From: Epiperipatus broadwayi
Lineage: Eukaryota > Onychophora > Udeonychophora > Euonychophora > Peripatidae
Length of the DNA stretch: 64,000 bases
Reading direction: 5' to 3'
NCBI GenBank assembly: GCA_028023455.1
Contig: JAQFVV010006305.1
Location: 3,155,001-3,219,000 of the forward strand
Shown one piece after another: positions 1-10,390 of the stretch (the stretch's first letter is position 1; each line of letters begins with the position of its first letter). The position numbers were made by a program, and so were the translations under genes. The notes under the pieces were generated by a model, which was not told where the DNA came from, did not search any database, and saw nothing but the letters and a program-made list of their open reading frames with translations.

Positions 1-600
1 AAAAAACAATAATATAATAGTTGTATTGATATTTCTGTTAAATTTTTATTACCCTGCATATATTTCCATAATTTGCAAATGTAAACATTATAAAGCCAGT
101 CTTTAAAAAAAGGATAAATAATAGATTTATGTTTTTCACTGTCATGATGTTAAAAAGATTCTGCTACAATAAAATAACATTTTAAAAAAATGACACACTA
201 TTACCTTGTAAGCAGAGTTATTGAATTATATGAAAAAATAATCTTAACTACAGCTGTTGTTTCTAAGTTTTTGATATAGTAAACCATAACAACTTTTTGA
301 AAAAAGCTTATTGGTATTAATTTGGAAGATTCTTATTTGTTTATTAAAAGATTTTATAAAATAGAACTTCAGTAGTTGCAATTCAAATATAATCAATATT
401 AGAAGTTCTTGTGTTTTGTTCTGATTTTCTATTCATTTATATCAATGATATATATTTTTTATTTTATATTATAGGCTTATTTGTTTTTGCTACAAAATTT
501 ATGTCTTATTAATTTCTTTTTAATGAATAATATTTCTGTAGTGTAATTTTCACTTCATCATTATCATGCAAGATACAGATTAGCTTCTATTTACTTTTAA
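1..600. other. AT-rich intergenic DNA
   Basis: No open frame of note, no recognised repeat and no RNA gene is visible. The stretch is simple AT-rich sequence with short A and T runs that leads into the hammerhead-like repeat dimer. Confidence 0.6.
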
Positions 601-609
601 CATGTTATG

Positions 610-890
610 GAAGGGTGTAATCATAAATATATGACCAAAGATGTGAAAAAGATGTATGATGGCCAAGATGGACATTTCATGCTGAACCAGCATTTATCAA
701 TTGGTCCAGATCACAATCTTTTACATCTTTATATTGTTCAATACATATAGATAGCCAATCATTACAGTTTGATAAGTAGAGGGATCTAAACTCAAAATTT
801 TTCAGTGTACTCATCCTCCATTCCATCTCAAGCACCTGATATACATGACCACTTATGTGCAAAAAGATACATAATACCCAATATATGCAA
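610..890 (-). repeat. Hammerhead-like repeat, head-to-tail dimer (copy a)
   Basis: Read on the minus strand, two monomers follow each other. The conserved segment ending in GGTCAT occurs at 631-636 and again at 845-850, giving a period near 214 bp. The downstream monomer has a hammerhead-type core: TTGATAA (694-700), stem II ATGCT/AGCAT (689-693 with 679-683) closed by a 5-nt loop, and GAAA (675-678). Stem I flanks GACCAA (701-706) and TTGGTC (633-638) are complementary. Stem III pairs ATGT (672-675) with ACAT (641-644), followed by C and one extra T. The upstream monomer lacks its core. The core carries C3 to U and G8 to A changes, so this copy is probably inactive. The repeat assignment is firm; the ribozyme identity is inference. 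Confidence 0.7.
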
Positions 891-915
891 AAATCCTGAG
901 TTCAAGTTTCTCTAC
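883..915 (+). repeat. Hammerhead-like repeat, 3' tail fragment
   Basis: This plus-strand segment (AAATCCTGAGTTCAAGTTTC and following) matches the tail of the repeat seen near 58550-58575. It sits head-to-head against the minus-strand dimer and probably belongs to the split plus-strand copy that continues at 1134. Confidence 0.45.
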
Positions 916-990
916 TTACATATATGAAACATTCAGTATAAGCAATTTTCATACTGCCTTAAAATTATAGTTTAATAAGTGTCAAACTTA

Positions 991-1118
991 CTGCTGTCAA
1001 CTTTAACACAAACAACTTGATAGAAGTATATTAATAATTTTTATAAGTCATTCATTAGACTAATAAAAATTATTAATATACTTCCATCAAGGGGTTTATG
1101 TCAAAGTTGTGAGAGCAG
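991..1118. repeat. Foldback (palindromic) MITE-like element
   Basis: The two halves are inverted copies. The left arm starts CTGCTGTCAACTTTAACA at 991 and the right arm ends in its near complement at about 1118. The inner portions (about 1016-1046 and 1061-1090) are almost perfectly complementary and include the TATTAATAATTTTTAT segment. It has no coding capacity. It lies between two copies of the hammerhead-like repeat. No clear target-site duplication was identified. Confidence 0.65.
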
Positions 1119-1133
1119 AAATTTGCCATATCA

Positions 1134-1172
1134 ATTAAACTGTAGTAATTTGCTATCTATATATACAGAACA

Positions 1173-1263
<91 letters not shown>
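1134..1263 (+). repeat. Hammerhead-like repeat, left half with (TA)n (copy b, part 1)
   Basis: The AAACTGTAGTAATTTGCTAT segment followed by an ACAGAACAGTGAT-like segment matches the first half of the copies at 34.8 and 39.4 kb. From 1176 it runs into about 88 bp of pure (TA)n, which ends where the RTE sequence begins. The second half resumes at 4323 after the insertion. Confidence 0.65.
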
Positions 1264-1267
<4 letters not shown>

Positions 1268-1356
1268 GTGGTCACTTTCTGGGTCTTTCACAATCTCTTG
1301 GAATCCAGTTTAAAATTTCAATTGTCCATCTATTATCATCTCTTCTAGCAATATGT

Positions 1357-1674
1357 TCAGCCCAACTCCAATCTTTTAATTTTTTCAATGAGGTCAGTAA
1401 CACCTATCTGTTCTCTTACACATACATTGCGTTTTCGATCTCTTCTTGTTACTCCCAACATGCATCTCTCCATACATCTTTGAGTGGTCTGAAGTCTCTG
1501 TATTGCTCTTTTATTAAGTGTCCAAGTCTCAGATCCATAAGTAAAAACTGGTAAAACACATTTGTTAAAAAACTTTTTTTTTTTCAAACACATAGGCAAA
1601 TTTCCTTTTGGTACCAAGTTATTTCTACCAAAAGCACTCCAACCAAGTTTAATTCTATGATTAATTTCATCCAT
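1357..1674 (-). pseudogene. RTE ORF, C-terminal fragment after RT
   Basis: This 105-codon frame covers the region downstream of the RT palm. It shows the characteristic YGSETWTL segment followed by a Cys/Arg-rich tract (ERCMLGVTRRDRKRN), typical of the RTE-type C-terminus. It matches copy 2 at 48610-49224 closely. Differences include an expanded T-run near 1570, seen as extra lysines in the minus-strand reading. It is separated from the RT palm by frameshifts, so it is a dead fragment of the LINE ORF and not an independent gene. Confidence 0.8.
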
Positions 1675-1879
1675 TATGTTTCCATCTGTATTAATAATCT
1701 GACGAAATATTTGTAACTGTTAACTTCTTCTAACTCATCATAATCAATCTTTATTTTCATATTTTGAGAAAATCTATTAAACATTACTTTAGTATTTTTA
1801 ACATTTATCTTAGTCCTACTTTCATCTGATAACTCCTGCAACATTTCCTGTAGCTCTAAAGCATTATTTGCAAAAACAA

Positions 1880-2332
1880 CTACATCATCTGCAAATCTAA
1901 ATGACTTAAATAATCTCCATTTACTTTCACTCCTTTAGCTTCCCATTTTAATCCACAAAATACTTCTTGTAGCACTGCTGTAAAAAGTTTTGGAGATATG
2001 GAGTCACCCTGTCTTACACCTTTTTCAATGTTGATTTTTCTACTATCATTATGTAATCTAATTGTCGCTGTTGCATTTTTATAAATATTCTTTAAAATAT
2101 GACAATATCCTGGATCTACATCTTGATGAGCCAATGCTTTAATCACTGAAGAAATGTTTATAGAATCAAATGCCTTGTCATAATCCACAAATCCTAAGCA
2201 TAATGGCAACTCATATTTATTTGTCCTTTCTATAGCTTCTCTCAATACCTGGATATGATCTACTGTACTAAAACCATTTTTAAATCCAGCTGTTCTCCTG
2301 GTTGGTGGAAATCCAGGATTTTCTGTAGACAA
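1880..2332 (-). pseudogene. RTE reverse transcriptase palm domain fragment
   Basis: This frame holds RT motif A (FVDYDKAFDS, first catalytic Asp) and the motif B-like GVRQGDSISP segment. The frame then breaks exactly before motif C. Compared with copy 2, which reads FTDDVVVF, one base is missing here around 1898-1900, so the DD pair is shifted into another frame that stops at once. Known role: synthesis of element cDNA at a nicked target. As written, the enzyme could not be made. The upstream part of the RT overlaps at 2260-2332 in the neighbouring frame, which marks a second frameshift. Confidence 0.85.
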
Positions 2333-3075
2333 GTTGTAATTATCTTAGTAAAAATTTTGTATAAAACTGATAAAAGACTGATATGTCTGTAATTTCTAAT
2401 ATCATCTTTATCATCTTTTTTAAATATTAATACTGCATTCTTCCAATCATCTGGTACATCTTTATCATTTAGACATTTGGTATATAACTTTGCTAAAAAA
2501 ATTTCTGTTTCTCCACCTGCTTCTTTTAATATATCAATTATAATTCCATCATTACCTGGAGCCTTCCCTTTCTTCATAAATTTAATTGCATGTCTCACTT
2601 TCTCATTCAAAATTCTGGGCAATTTGGAAGATATAATAGGTATAGCCGGCACTTGTTCTTTATTACTATATAATTCTTGATAAAAGTCTTCTACACATTT
2701 CACGATATCATCTCTCTTTTTAGTAATAATGCCATCTTTTTTTCTTATTGCAGATATAAATTTCCTACCAATACCAAAATGTTGTTTTACCCTTTTTTTC
2801 TCTTCTACAGCTTTTCTTGCTAGTTCACAATTATACTTTCTTATATCATTTTCAACTCTTTTCCACACTATTTTACAAAATTTGAGATATTCAATCTTTT
2901 TTAATGCATCATTGTTGTATATCCTCATATTCCTTCTTTTCTTCATAAATTCTCTAGTCTCAGTAAAAATTTTATTGGTCAATTGCTGCTTTTTTCTACC
3001 AGCTATCTTTGTTGCAGTTTTTAAAAGTGTATCAGTTATTTTCCTATTAATGTCATTTAAATCTGAATCATTCAA
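2260..3075 (-). pseudogene. RTE ORF, linker and N-terminal RT fragment
   Basis: This 271-codon frame covers the region between the endonuclease and the RT palm. Its first two thirds are Lys/Arg-rich. The GKAPGNDGI segment (about residue 170) and the WKNAVLIFKKDD and NYRHISLLS segments correspond to RT fingers motifs of non-LTR elements. It follows the endonuclease frame with a break near 3070 and leads into the palm fragment with a break near 2300. The ORFs antisense to it (for example 2729-3085) are shadows. Confidence 0.85.
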
Positions 3076-4215
3076 GATCTACTAATATTTGAAACTGATT
3101 TGTAAGTTCTAATTTAAATTCATTAGAATGTTTCTGAAGATTAGGAATATCAACTGTAAATATTGTTTTTCTTAATAAATTTTGTCTCTCTAGTTTTGCA
3201 TTAACATGTATCTTACATCTTACTAATCGATGATCACTTCCTGTGTTAAATTTATTAAGAACATTACAATCTTGAAATATGTATTTTCTGTTAGTCAAAA
3301 TATAATCCAATTCTGCTGTACCTTCATTTGGATGCTTCCGTGTCCATTTCCTTTTAACATTTTTCTCAAAAAAAAATTCATAATATAAAGTTTTTCTTTT
3401 TCTGCAAACTCCACAAGTCTATGTTTTCTCTCATTTCTATTACCATAACCAAAATTACCTACAACATTTTCATCTTTCATTTGTTTACCAATTCTAGCAT
3501 TAAAGTCTCCCATAATAATTTTAAAATGTTGTTTACTCTGATCAAAAGCCTTTTGTTCATCCATATAAAAATTTTCTATAACTTCATCACTATGAGAACT
3601 TGTTGGGGCATAAACCTGAATTATCTGTGTTTGGTATCTGCTATTAAGTTGTAAAACTAATCTTGCCACTCTGTCTGATACACTATCAATCTCTACAATG
3701 TTATTCTTACATTTTTTATTTATAATGATTCCTACTCCACTTGTATTTCCAATATTTGTGCCTTTATAATAGAGTATATGTCCACTTTTTAAATCAATAG
3801 TTTCTTCACATTTTCTTCTAACTTCACAAAGTCCAATAATATCCCATTTAATATAAGACAGTTCTTCTTCTAACTGTTGCAATCTTCCTTCACTTGAAAG
3901 TGATCTGCAGTTGTAAGTACCTAAATAAAAAGTCATCATCAAATGACAGCCTGAGTCTGCAATCAGGGGATTCTTAGCACCCTCCACCTTCAGCCACCAA
4001 CCACTGCCTTGGTTGGTGACTTTACAGCCTCCTGGGAATAAGGGCCATGATTTATTTTTGTCTATCATGATTGTATATATTGGAAAAAATATTCTTAAAC
4101 TCTGAGATAGAAAGCCAATAAATTCATCAAACTGGCTAATGCGTGTTGGTGAGCAGCCAATCCATGTTTGTATACTATATGAATAATCACTTAGTAATAA
4201 CAGCTGAAATGACAA
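3068..4215 (-). pseudogene. RTE apurinic-like (APE) endonuclease domain
   Basis: Two overlapping frames, 3295-4215 and 3068-3310, together encode an exonuclease-endonuclease-phosphatase fold of the kind annotated in many animals as craniofacial development protein 2-like. Visible motifs in order: GTYNCRSL (metal-binding Asn), LCEVRR (catalytic Glu), VYAPT, MGDFNAR (Asp and Asn), and SDHRLV (catalytic His) in the second frame. A frameshift near 3310-3370, inside an A/T run, separates the last two motifs. The domain normally nicks target DNA to prime reverse transcription. About 95 residues before GTYNCRSL, including a GCKVTNQGSGWWLKVEG segment, may be a translated 5' leader. Confidence 0.85.
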
Positions 4216-4320
4216 GAATGTATGGAGTAGACATTAGGAATTTGCCTTGCTCAGTTCCTTTAAGGCCTCCAAGAGGAATCAAAGGGTCTCCTTTCAGTTA
4301 ATAGCAAACTCCTTTCTGCA

Positions 4321-4322
<2 letters not shown>

Positions 4323-4417
<95 letters not shown>
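4323..4417. repeat. (TA)n microsatellite, right side of RTE insertion
   Basis: About 95 bp of pure TA. With the (TA)n at 1176-1263 it brackets the RTE element. Both tracts belong to the interrupted hammerhead-like repeat. Open frames of alternating Ile and Tyr here are artefacts. Confidence 0.95.
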
Positions 4418-4419
<2 letters not shown>

Positions 4420-4500
4420 AGATTGTAATCTGGGCTAATTGATGAGTGTTGCTTTAACATAAAATATTCAACTTTGGAATTTAGGTCTTTTTCTTATACC
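4418..4500 (+). repeat. Hammerhead-like repeat, right half (copy b, part 2)
   Basis: The GATTGTAATCTGGGCTAATT segment, then TTGATGAG (4439-4446), TGTTGCTTTAACA (a stem II-like TGTT/AACA hairpin) and an AAAA tetranucleotide in place of GAAA, match the core region of the other copies. A TCTTTTTC segment further on also aligns. Together with 1134-1263 it makes one colinear repeat interrupted by the RTE. Confidence 0.6.
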
Positions 4501-5940
4501 CCTCCACAAGGTATTAAAAGCAGATACAAACCATCTCTATCTTTTACGAGAGAAGTGTATTGAAATTACATTACTGAAATGTTATTTATTAAGTGGATAA
4601 TCTATAGTCTAATGAGAATAACTAATAAAGTTATTAATATACTTATTAATTTGTCTTGATTACTTTGCTATGTATCAAATATATATGTAGACAAATAGGT
4701 GGGTTCAGGTGAAATTCTACTTTTAAATTAATATAGAAAATTTTGTAATTTTTTTTTATTAAATGTGTGTTTTAAGTGCGCAATCATATGCATAACACAA
4801 GAAGTTGGAAAATATTCCTGTTATTTATTAACAAGCAATATAATATTTTTTTAAAAAGTGAACTTTGTAAATAAATGTTTTTATCTTATGTATAAGATTA
4901 TTTTTAATATTGTATGACTATGCTTAATCTCAAAAAAAGTTTTAATATGTTATGATAACAAAGTCTAAAAGTTAAGCATTGTCCAGATAAGGCTTGCAAT
5001 CATTTAATCTAGTGCAGAATGCAATGATGTATTAATTAGTTAAAAACCTGGCTTATTTTGGAAATACATACAAGAATGTCTTGATTAAAAACCTGGCTTA
5101 TTTTTTAAGATGTTAATCTAAAAAATTCTAGAAAGTTTATCTAGAAGTACAATCAACTATGACATGTATAAAAGTTCCCCAAAATAGATTGTTTAATTCA
5201 AACATTAGATTCTATTAGATTTTTTCATTAGATTTTATTAAAAGAGTCAATCATTAGATTTTATGGCCTCTACTAATCACATTTAAGATGGAGATTTTGC
5301 TATTTAGACTGCACTAATTGGCAGCTAATTTGTCAAAAATTATTAATATCCCACAAACAGTTTGTGACAAGTGGCCCTGCAGTTATAAAATAACGACAAA
5401 TTATTCATAGTAGTGGCGTCTGAAGTATGCATGGCTAGGCAGTTTAACATGTTGAACTCCAAGCTCTAAGCCTACAATCATCTGCAAGCATGTCTTAAAT
5501 TCATAAACTCATAGAAAGGTGATCTCATGAAATGCCAGTCTATGTGGAAACATCTTCAATTAATGAACAGTGAGATACAACTACAAAATGGACAAGAGTA
5601 GCTACTCCTACAATGAATTCACAGAAAATAAAAGTGACACACTGATAGACATTAACAGTAATATAAATTTTTATGACTTAAATAAGCCAGGTATGATTAG
5701 AAATTGTTTTCATTATATACATATGTGCCTTTTAAACAGTAATCTTAGATGTAAATGTATTATTTTATTTATATTCTATTCTATAGCATTAATGTTATTG
5801 GTGAATGTTTTACTATTTTATTAGAGTACAAATTAAATTAGAATTTATTATGCTTAAAAATATTCATTGAAATTCCCTTTAATGTCTTCACTAACTATTT
5901 ATATTTTGATGAAACCAAATATATATATATTTAATTTTTT
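4501..5940. other. Intergenic, AT-rich; one short duplication
   Basis: No gene recognised. An AAAAACCTGGCTTATTTT segment occurs twice, near 5042 and 5087, as a short tandem duplication. The 5380-5500 stretch (GGCAGTTTAACATGTTGAAC) is less AT-rich, but I cannot assign it. An 84-codon frame at 5570-5824 has a hydrophobic C-terminus but no recognisable family and is probably chance. Confidence 0.5.
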
Positions 5941-6185
5941 TCCCCATCTGTCCTGCCTATTATAGTGTGGTAGTCATAATGTCCAATTGCCAGGAATGCA
6001 AACCCTCATTCCCCAGGCATCAAAATGACAGGCCAAGACCACATTGTTCTCCTGATCCCCAAGTTTGAAACAAAAATCCAGAACATTGGTCTAAAGATCC
6101 CTACTTCATCCAGAATCCTACGACAATACAAAGTAATTAAAGTACAGATATCAAATGAATGTATCCATGCTAATTCATTTAGAGG

Positions 6186-6391
6186 TTTACAGGATCCTTT
6201 GCATCACATATATATATATATATATATATAAGGACTCTTCATTTTCAAAGAGCCTTTACAGGATCCTTTGCATCATCATCATCATATATAAAAAGGACTC
6301 TTCATTTTCAAAGAGTCTTAATAAATATAATCTTAGTAAAAGCACCTGGGCTTGTCACTTTTTTGAGGCTTACAGGGTCTTTTGCATTACA
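6186..6391 (+). repeat. Local tandem repeat, about 66 bp unit
   Basis: The unit TTTACAGGATCCTTTGCATC ... CTCTTCATTTTCAAAGAG occurs at 6186-6251 and 6252-6318. A diverged partial third unit (CTTACAGGGTCTTTTGCATT) starts near 6367. The first unit holds a short (TA)n and the second an (ATC)n tract at the same place. Confidence 0.8.
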
Positions 6392-6652
6392 AGGCAATGG
6401 TTCCAGAAATTTTTTTTTTAATCTCTGCAACTACAGTACCTCCCCATCTTTTTGTGATGGAGTACATACAATGTCATATAGCCACAGAAATTCCAAACTA
6501 CATAAAGATCTCCAACCATCCCTCTGAACCCTCATCATCTCCAACCTTAGAGTACAGAAAAATACTGACACAGACTGACCTATACACACAACATCTGGAA
6601 AACTACAGGTCCACATACCCAACTCTCAAACAATATGACTAACTGACTACAA

Positions 6653-7832
6653 CTACTGTCTACTTTTAATCTTTGCTTTTACTACCCCCAAGATTAGACA
6701 AAATGACCAGTATCCCCCACCCTTTCTGTATTTCTTTCCTTGGTCATTAAACCTGCTTTCTGTATGCTGTATGTCCATTTCTGGACTTTGAGTCTGCCTT
6801 CCTATGGCACTGAATTTGTTCATACCTATCTTCACTCCAATTCAGAGAGTTAATACCTATGTTTTTCCAGACCTTGTCCACTGGTTTACATTTCTGACTC
6901 ATATCAATAGCATTTAATAATTCAGCTATATATTCCATTGAATTCATGTTTGACATGAGCAGCATTTGCTCAATCTGAAATGATAATTATGATCGATGAT
7001 TCCAATAATTTGGCCATCTAATAACTGACAGGCATTTAACATCCTCAGCTGGGCCACCTATTTTCTAAAAAACTTCAAATAACTCTCACTCCTGCCCACT
7101 TTATATTTTTCTTGCATGATTTGGTAGAAAATCACTTCTTGGCACTCCTCATTTCAAAAGATTCATAACAGTGCATCATTATATTCATCAAACATTCTGG
7201 GGTGGAGGAATACCACGTGTGTGCATTGCCCTGAAGATGACTGCATGTGATGATCAACTGACCTGCTTCATCCATCTGACTGATATGAAAGTATTTTTGG
7301 TTGATGTTAACTAAACTTGAGTAACTCTTTTCTCCCTCTGTTGTCTTTCCTACTGATTTATCTACCCTACCTTTTCTATTTTACATTTTTGTTCCTGTCT
7401 ACTTTTCTTTTCAGCCATCTTTGCTTCACCTCCATCTCTTACTTTGTCTTCCCTCTCATTCACTATTATATTCTAATCACCCTCACTTATATCACTATCT
7501 CTCTTGTATTGCCTCTCTACCCTCTGAACCCTTGTTTCTATATCTTTTATTATTTCTTCCCTCAAATTGTCTATTCTTTGAGACATATCTCCCATCTGTC
7601 TTGCTATATCCTAAGTCTTCTCTCTGGTGTGGTCCCTTAGCATCTCTTCTTTCATATTCTGTATAAATTCTTACATTATTTCTCTTAATCCATCATTTTC
7701 CCTTCTAGGTTTTACTATGCTTTGCTGCATGCTGTCTACTTCTATACTACTCTCCAAGTCTTTCATATTGCTTCTCTCATTTCCTTTTCATTCTCAGGTT
7801 CATTCATTTCACTAATCTTTTGTTGCTCCATT
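6653..7832 (-). pseudogene. Decayed Ty3/Gypsy gag, copy 1
   Basis: Read on the minus strand, this region parallels the gag copy at 62987-64000. Shared landmarks are a segment ending in a tyrosine/lysine/glycine-rich tail (KKYRKGGGY near 6750), the SMEYIAELLNAIDMSQ-like segment (counterpart of SIEQLADLLNIIDTTQ) and, at DNA level, the conserved stretch coding the YKMGG-type segment near 7100. The probable start codon lies at 7830-7832. Stops and indels break it throughout. Gag normally forms the capsid of LTR retrotransposon particles. I see no adjoining intact protease or RT. The pyrimidine-rich plus-strand ORFs at 7317-7815 are antisense shadows of the acidic/charged N-terminal half. Confidence 0.65.
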
Positions 7833-7859
7833 TTCTTAGAGCATGACCTTGTCCACATG

Positions 7860-8225
7860 AATAGACATACTATTTATCAGTATACTTAACTTATGTACTT
7901 ATTTTACATGACCAAAATTACAACTATTGCTTTCAAAATTAAAACTTTATCTCACTATTATTATTTTTATTTTCTTTCAAATATTCAGTACACCATGCAC
8001 CTAGCTCCTTCATATTCCATTCACCGTTAATCTCTCCCATGCTATGCTCCAGCTGTATTCTTATTTTTCCATACACTTGTTTTATATTTAAAAAAAATTT
8101 AAACAAGAAGCAACTTTCACTCTAACACTAGTATTAAACAAAATGTTTTCCAAGATTGCCCTTTTTTAAATAATAAATTTGACCTAATATTTCCTCACTC
8201 AAGTCCTCAGCCCATTCTTACACTT
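7860..8225. other. Intergenic spacer
   Basis: AT-rich sequence between the gag relic and a long (TA)n tract; nothing recognised. Confidence 0.5.
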
Positions 8226-8232
8226 ATGTACA

Positions 8233-9719
<1,487 letters not shown>

Positions 9720-9720
<1 letters not shown>

Positions 9721-10390
9721 GGGTCTTGAGACTTCATCCAGTCTTCGGATTTCTGAATGTGCTATACATCTGGTCAACATGGCAGTAATGACTTCCTTCT
9801 TAACATTATATCAGTCTGGCAATCTTCATCATCATCATTGGCTAGACCTGAGTGGCTACATTTCAATGGCTTGAATGGAACTGGATAGGTGCACTAAAGT
9901 GGGCTTCTACCCCACAATTATCTCACTGGATGATGTAGAAATTGTCTTCATCTTGACTTTATGTTCACTGCTGTGGCAATCACATGAAAACTGCTATTTT
10001 AGCTTTACTAAAATGGATTTTCTGTAGACACTTGGATTTGCACCCTTTCTTCTTGCTTTAATATAATATTAACACACCACATCTTCTGAATTGTGACCTG
10101 AATATGAGGCCTGCACAACATGTAACTGGAAATACTCAGGCATGCAACAGGAGCTCATTAGCACCACAAGATTTTGGCGAACTTGATTTCATCTGCAATG
10201 AATGCAGCAATAATCATCAAATTACTAGGTCTAGTACTTCATAGCAATGGTAGTCTTCATAAGCAACCTCTGCATTAATTTTGGAATAATAAATAATTGT
10301 GATGACCAAAATATGACTAATTGGTCTGCAATGATCATGCAATAATAATATAATCTAATAAGCTTAGATCTCTTTGACTCAGACCACTAT
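9720..10390. other. Less AT-rich island, unidentified
   Basis: This stretch is visibly richer in G and C than its flanks, the usual look of an old element or exon remnant here. It contains an (ATC)4 run near 9825. All frames are short and broken on both strands, and I recognised no motif. Confidence 0.35.

Larger units (their letters stand above)
1264..4322 (-). mobile_element. RTE-clade non-LTR retrotransposon, copy 1
   Basis: A nearly complete LINE on the minus strand with an endonuclease domain (high coordinates) followed by reverse transcriptase and a C-terminal domain. The frame is broken at least four times. Its 3' end stops about 110-120 bp short of the end seen in copy 2 (48.36 kb): it joins (TA)n at 1264 at the ACATGTGG segment. 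At the other side the last non-TA base is 4322, where a second (TA)n begins. Family knowledge: RTE elements encode one ORF with an APE-type endonuclease plus RT and often end in short simple repeats. The 5' limit is inferred only from the (TA)n junction. Confidence 0.85.

Noticed and set aside
2477-3085. Plus-strand frames rich in Phe, Leu and Ser (2477-2680, 2729-3085, 3421-3654)
   Set aside because: Antisense shadows of the RTE endonuclease and RT coding strand.
4247-4460. Open frames of alternating Ile and Tyr over (TA)n tracts (also 8224-8463, 59493-59752)
   Set aside because: TA repeats have no stop in these frames; low-complexity artefacts, not proteins.
5390-5500. Possible tRNA-like sequence (GGCAGTTTAACATGTTGAAC)
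   Set aside because: No consistent cloverleaf with acceptor stem and TTCRA arm could be drawn.
7317-7815. Pyrimidine-rich plus-strand frames suggesting membrane proteins
   Set aside because: They lie antisense to the decayed gag; hydrophobicity comes from the complement of a purine-rich charged coding strand.
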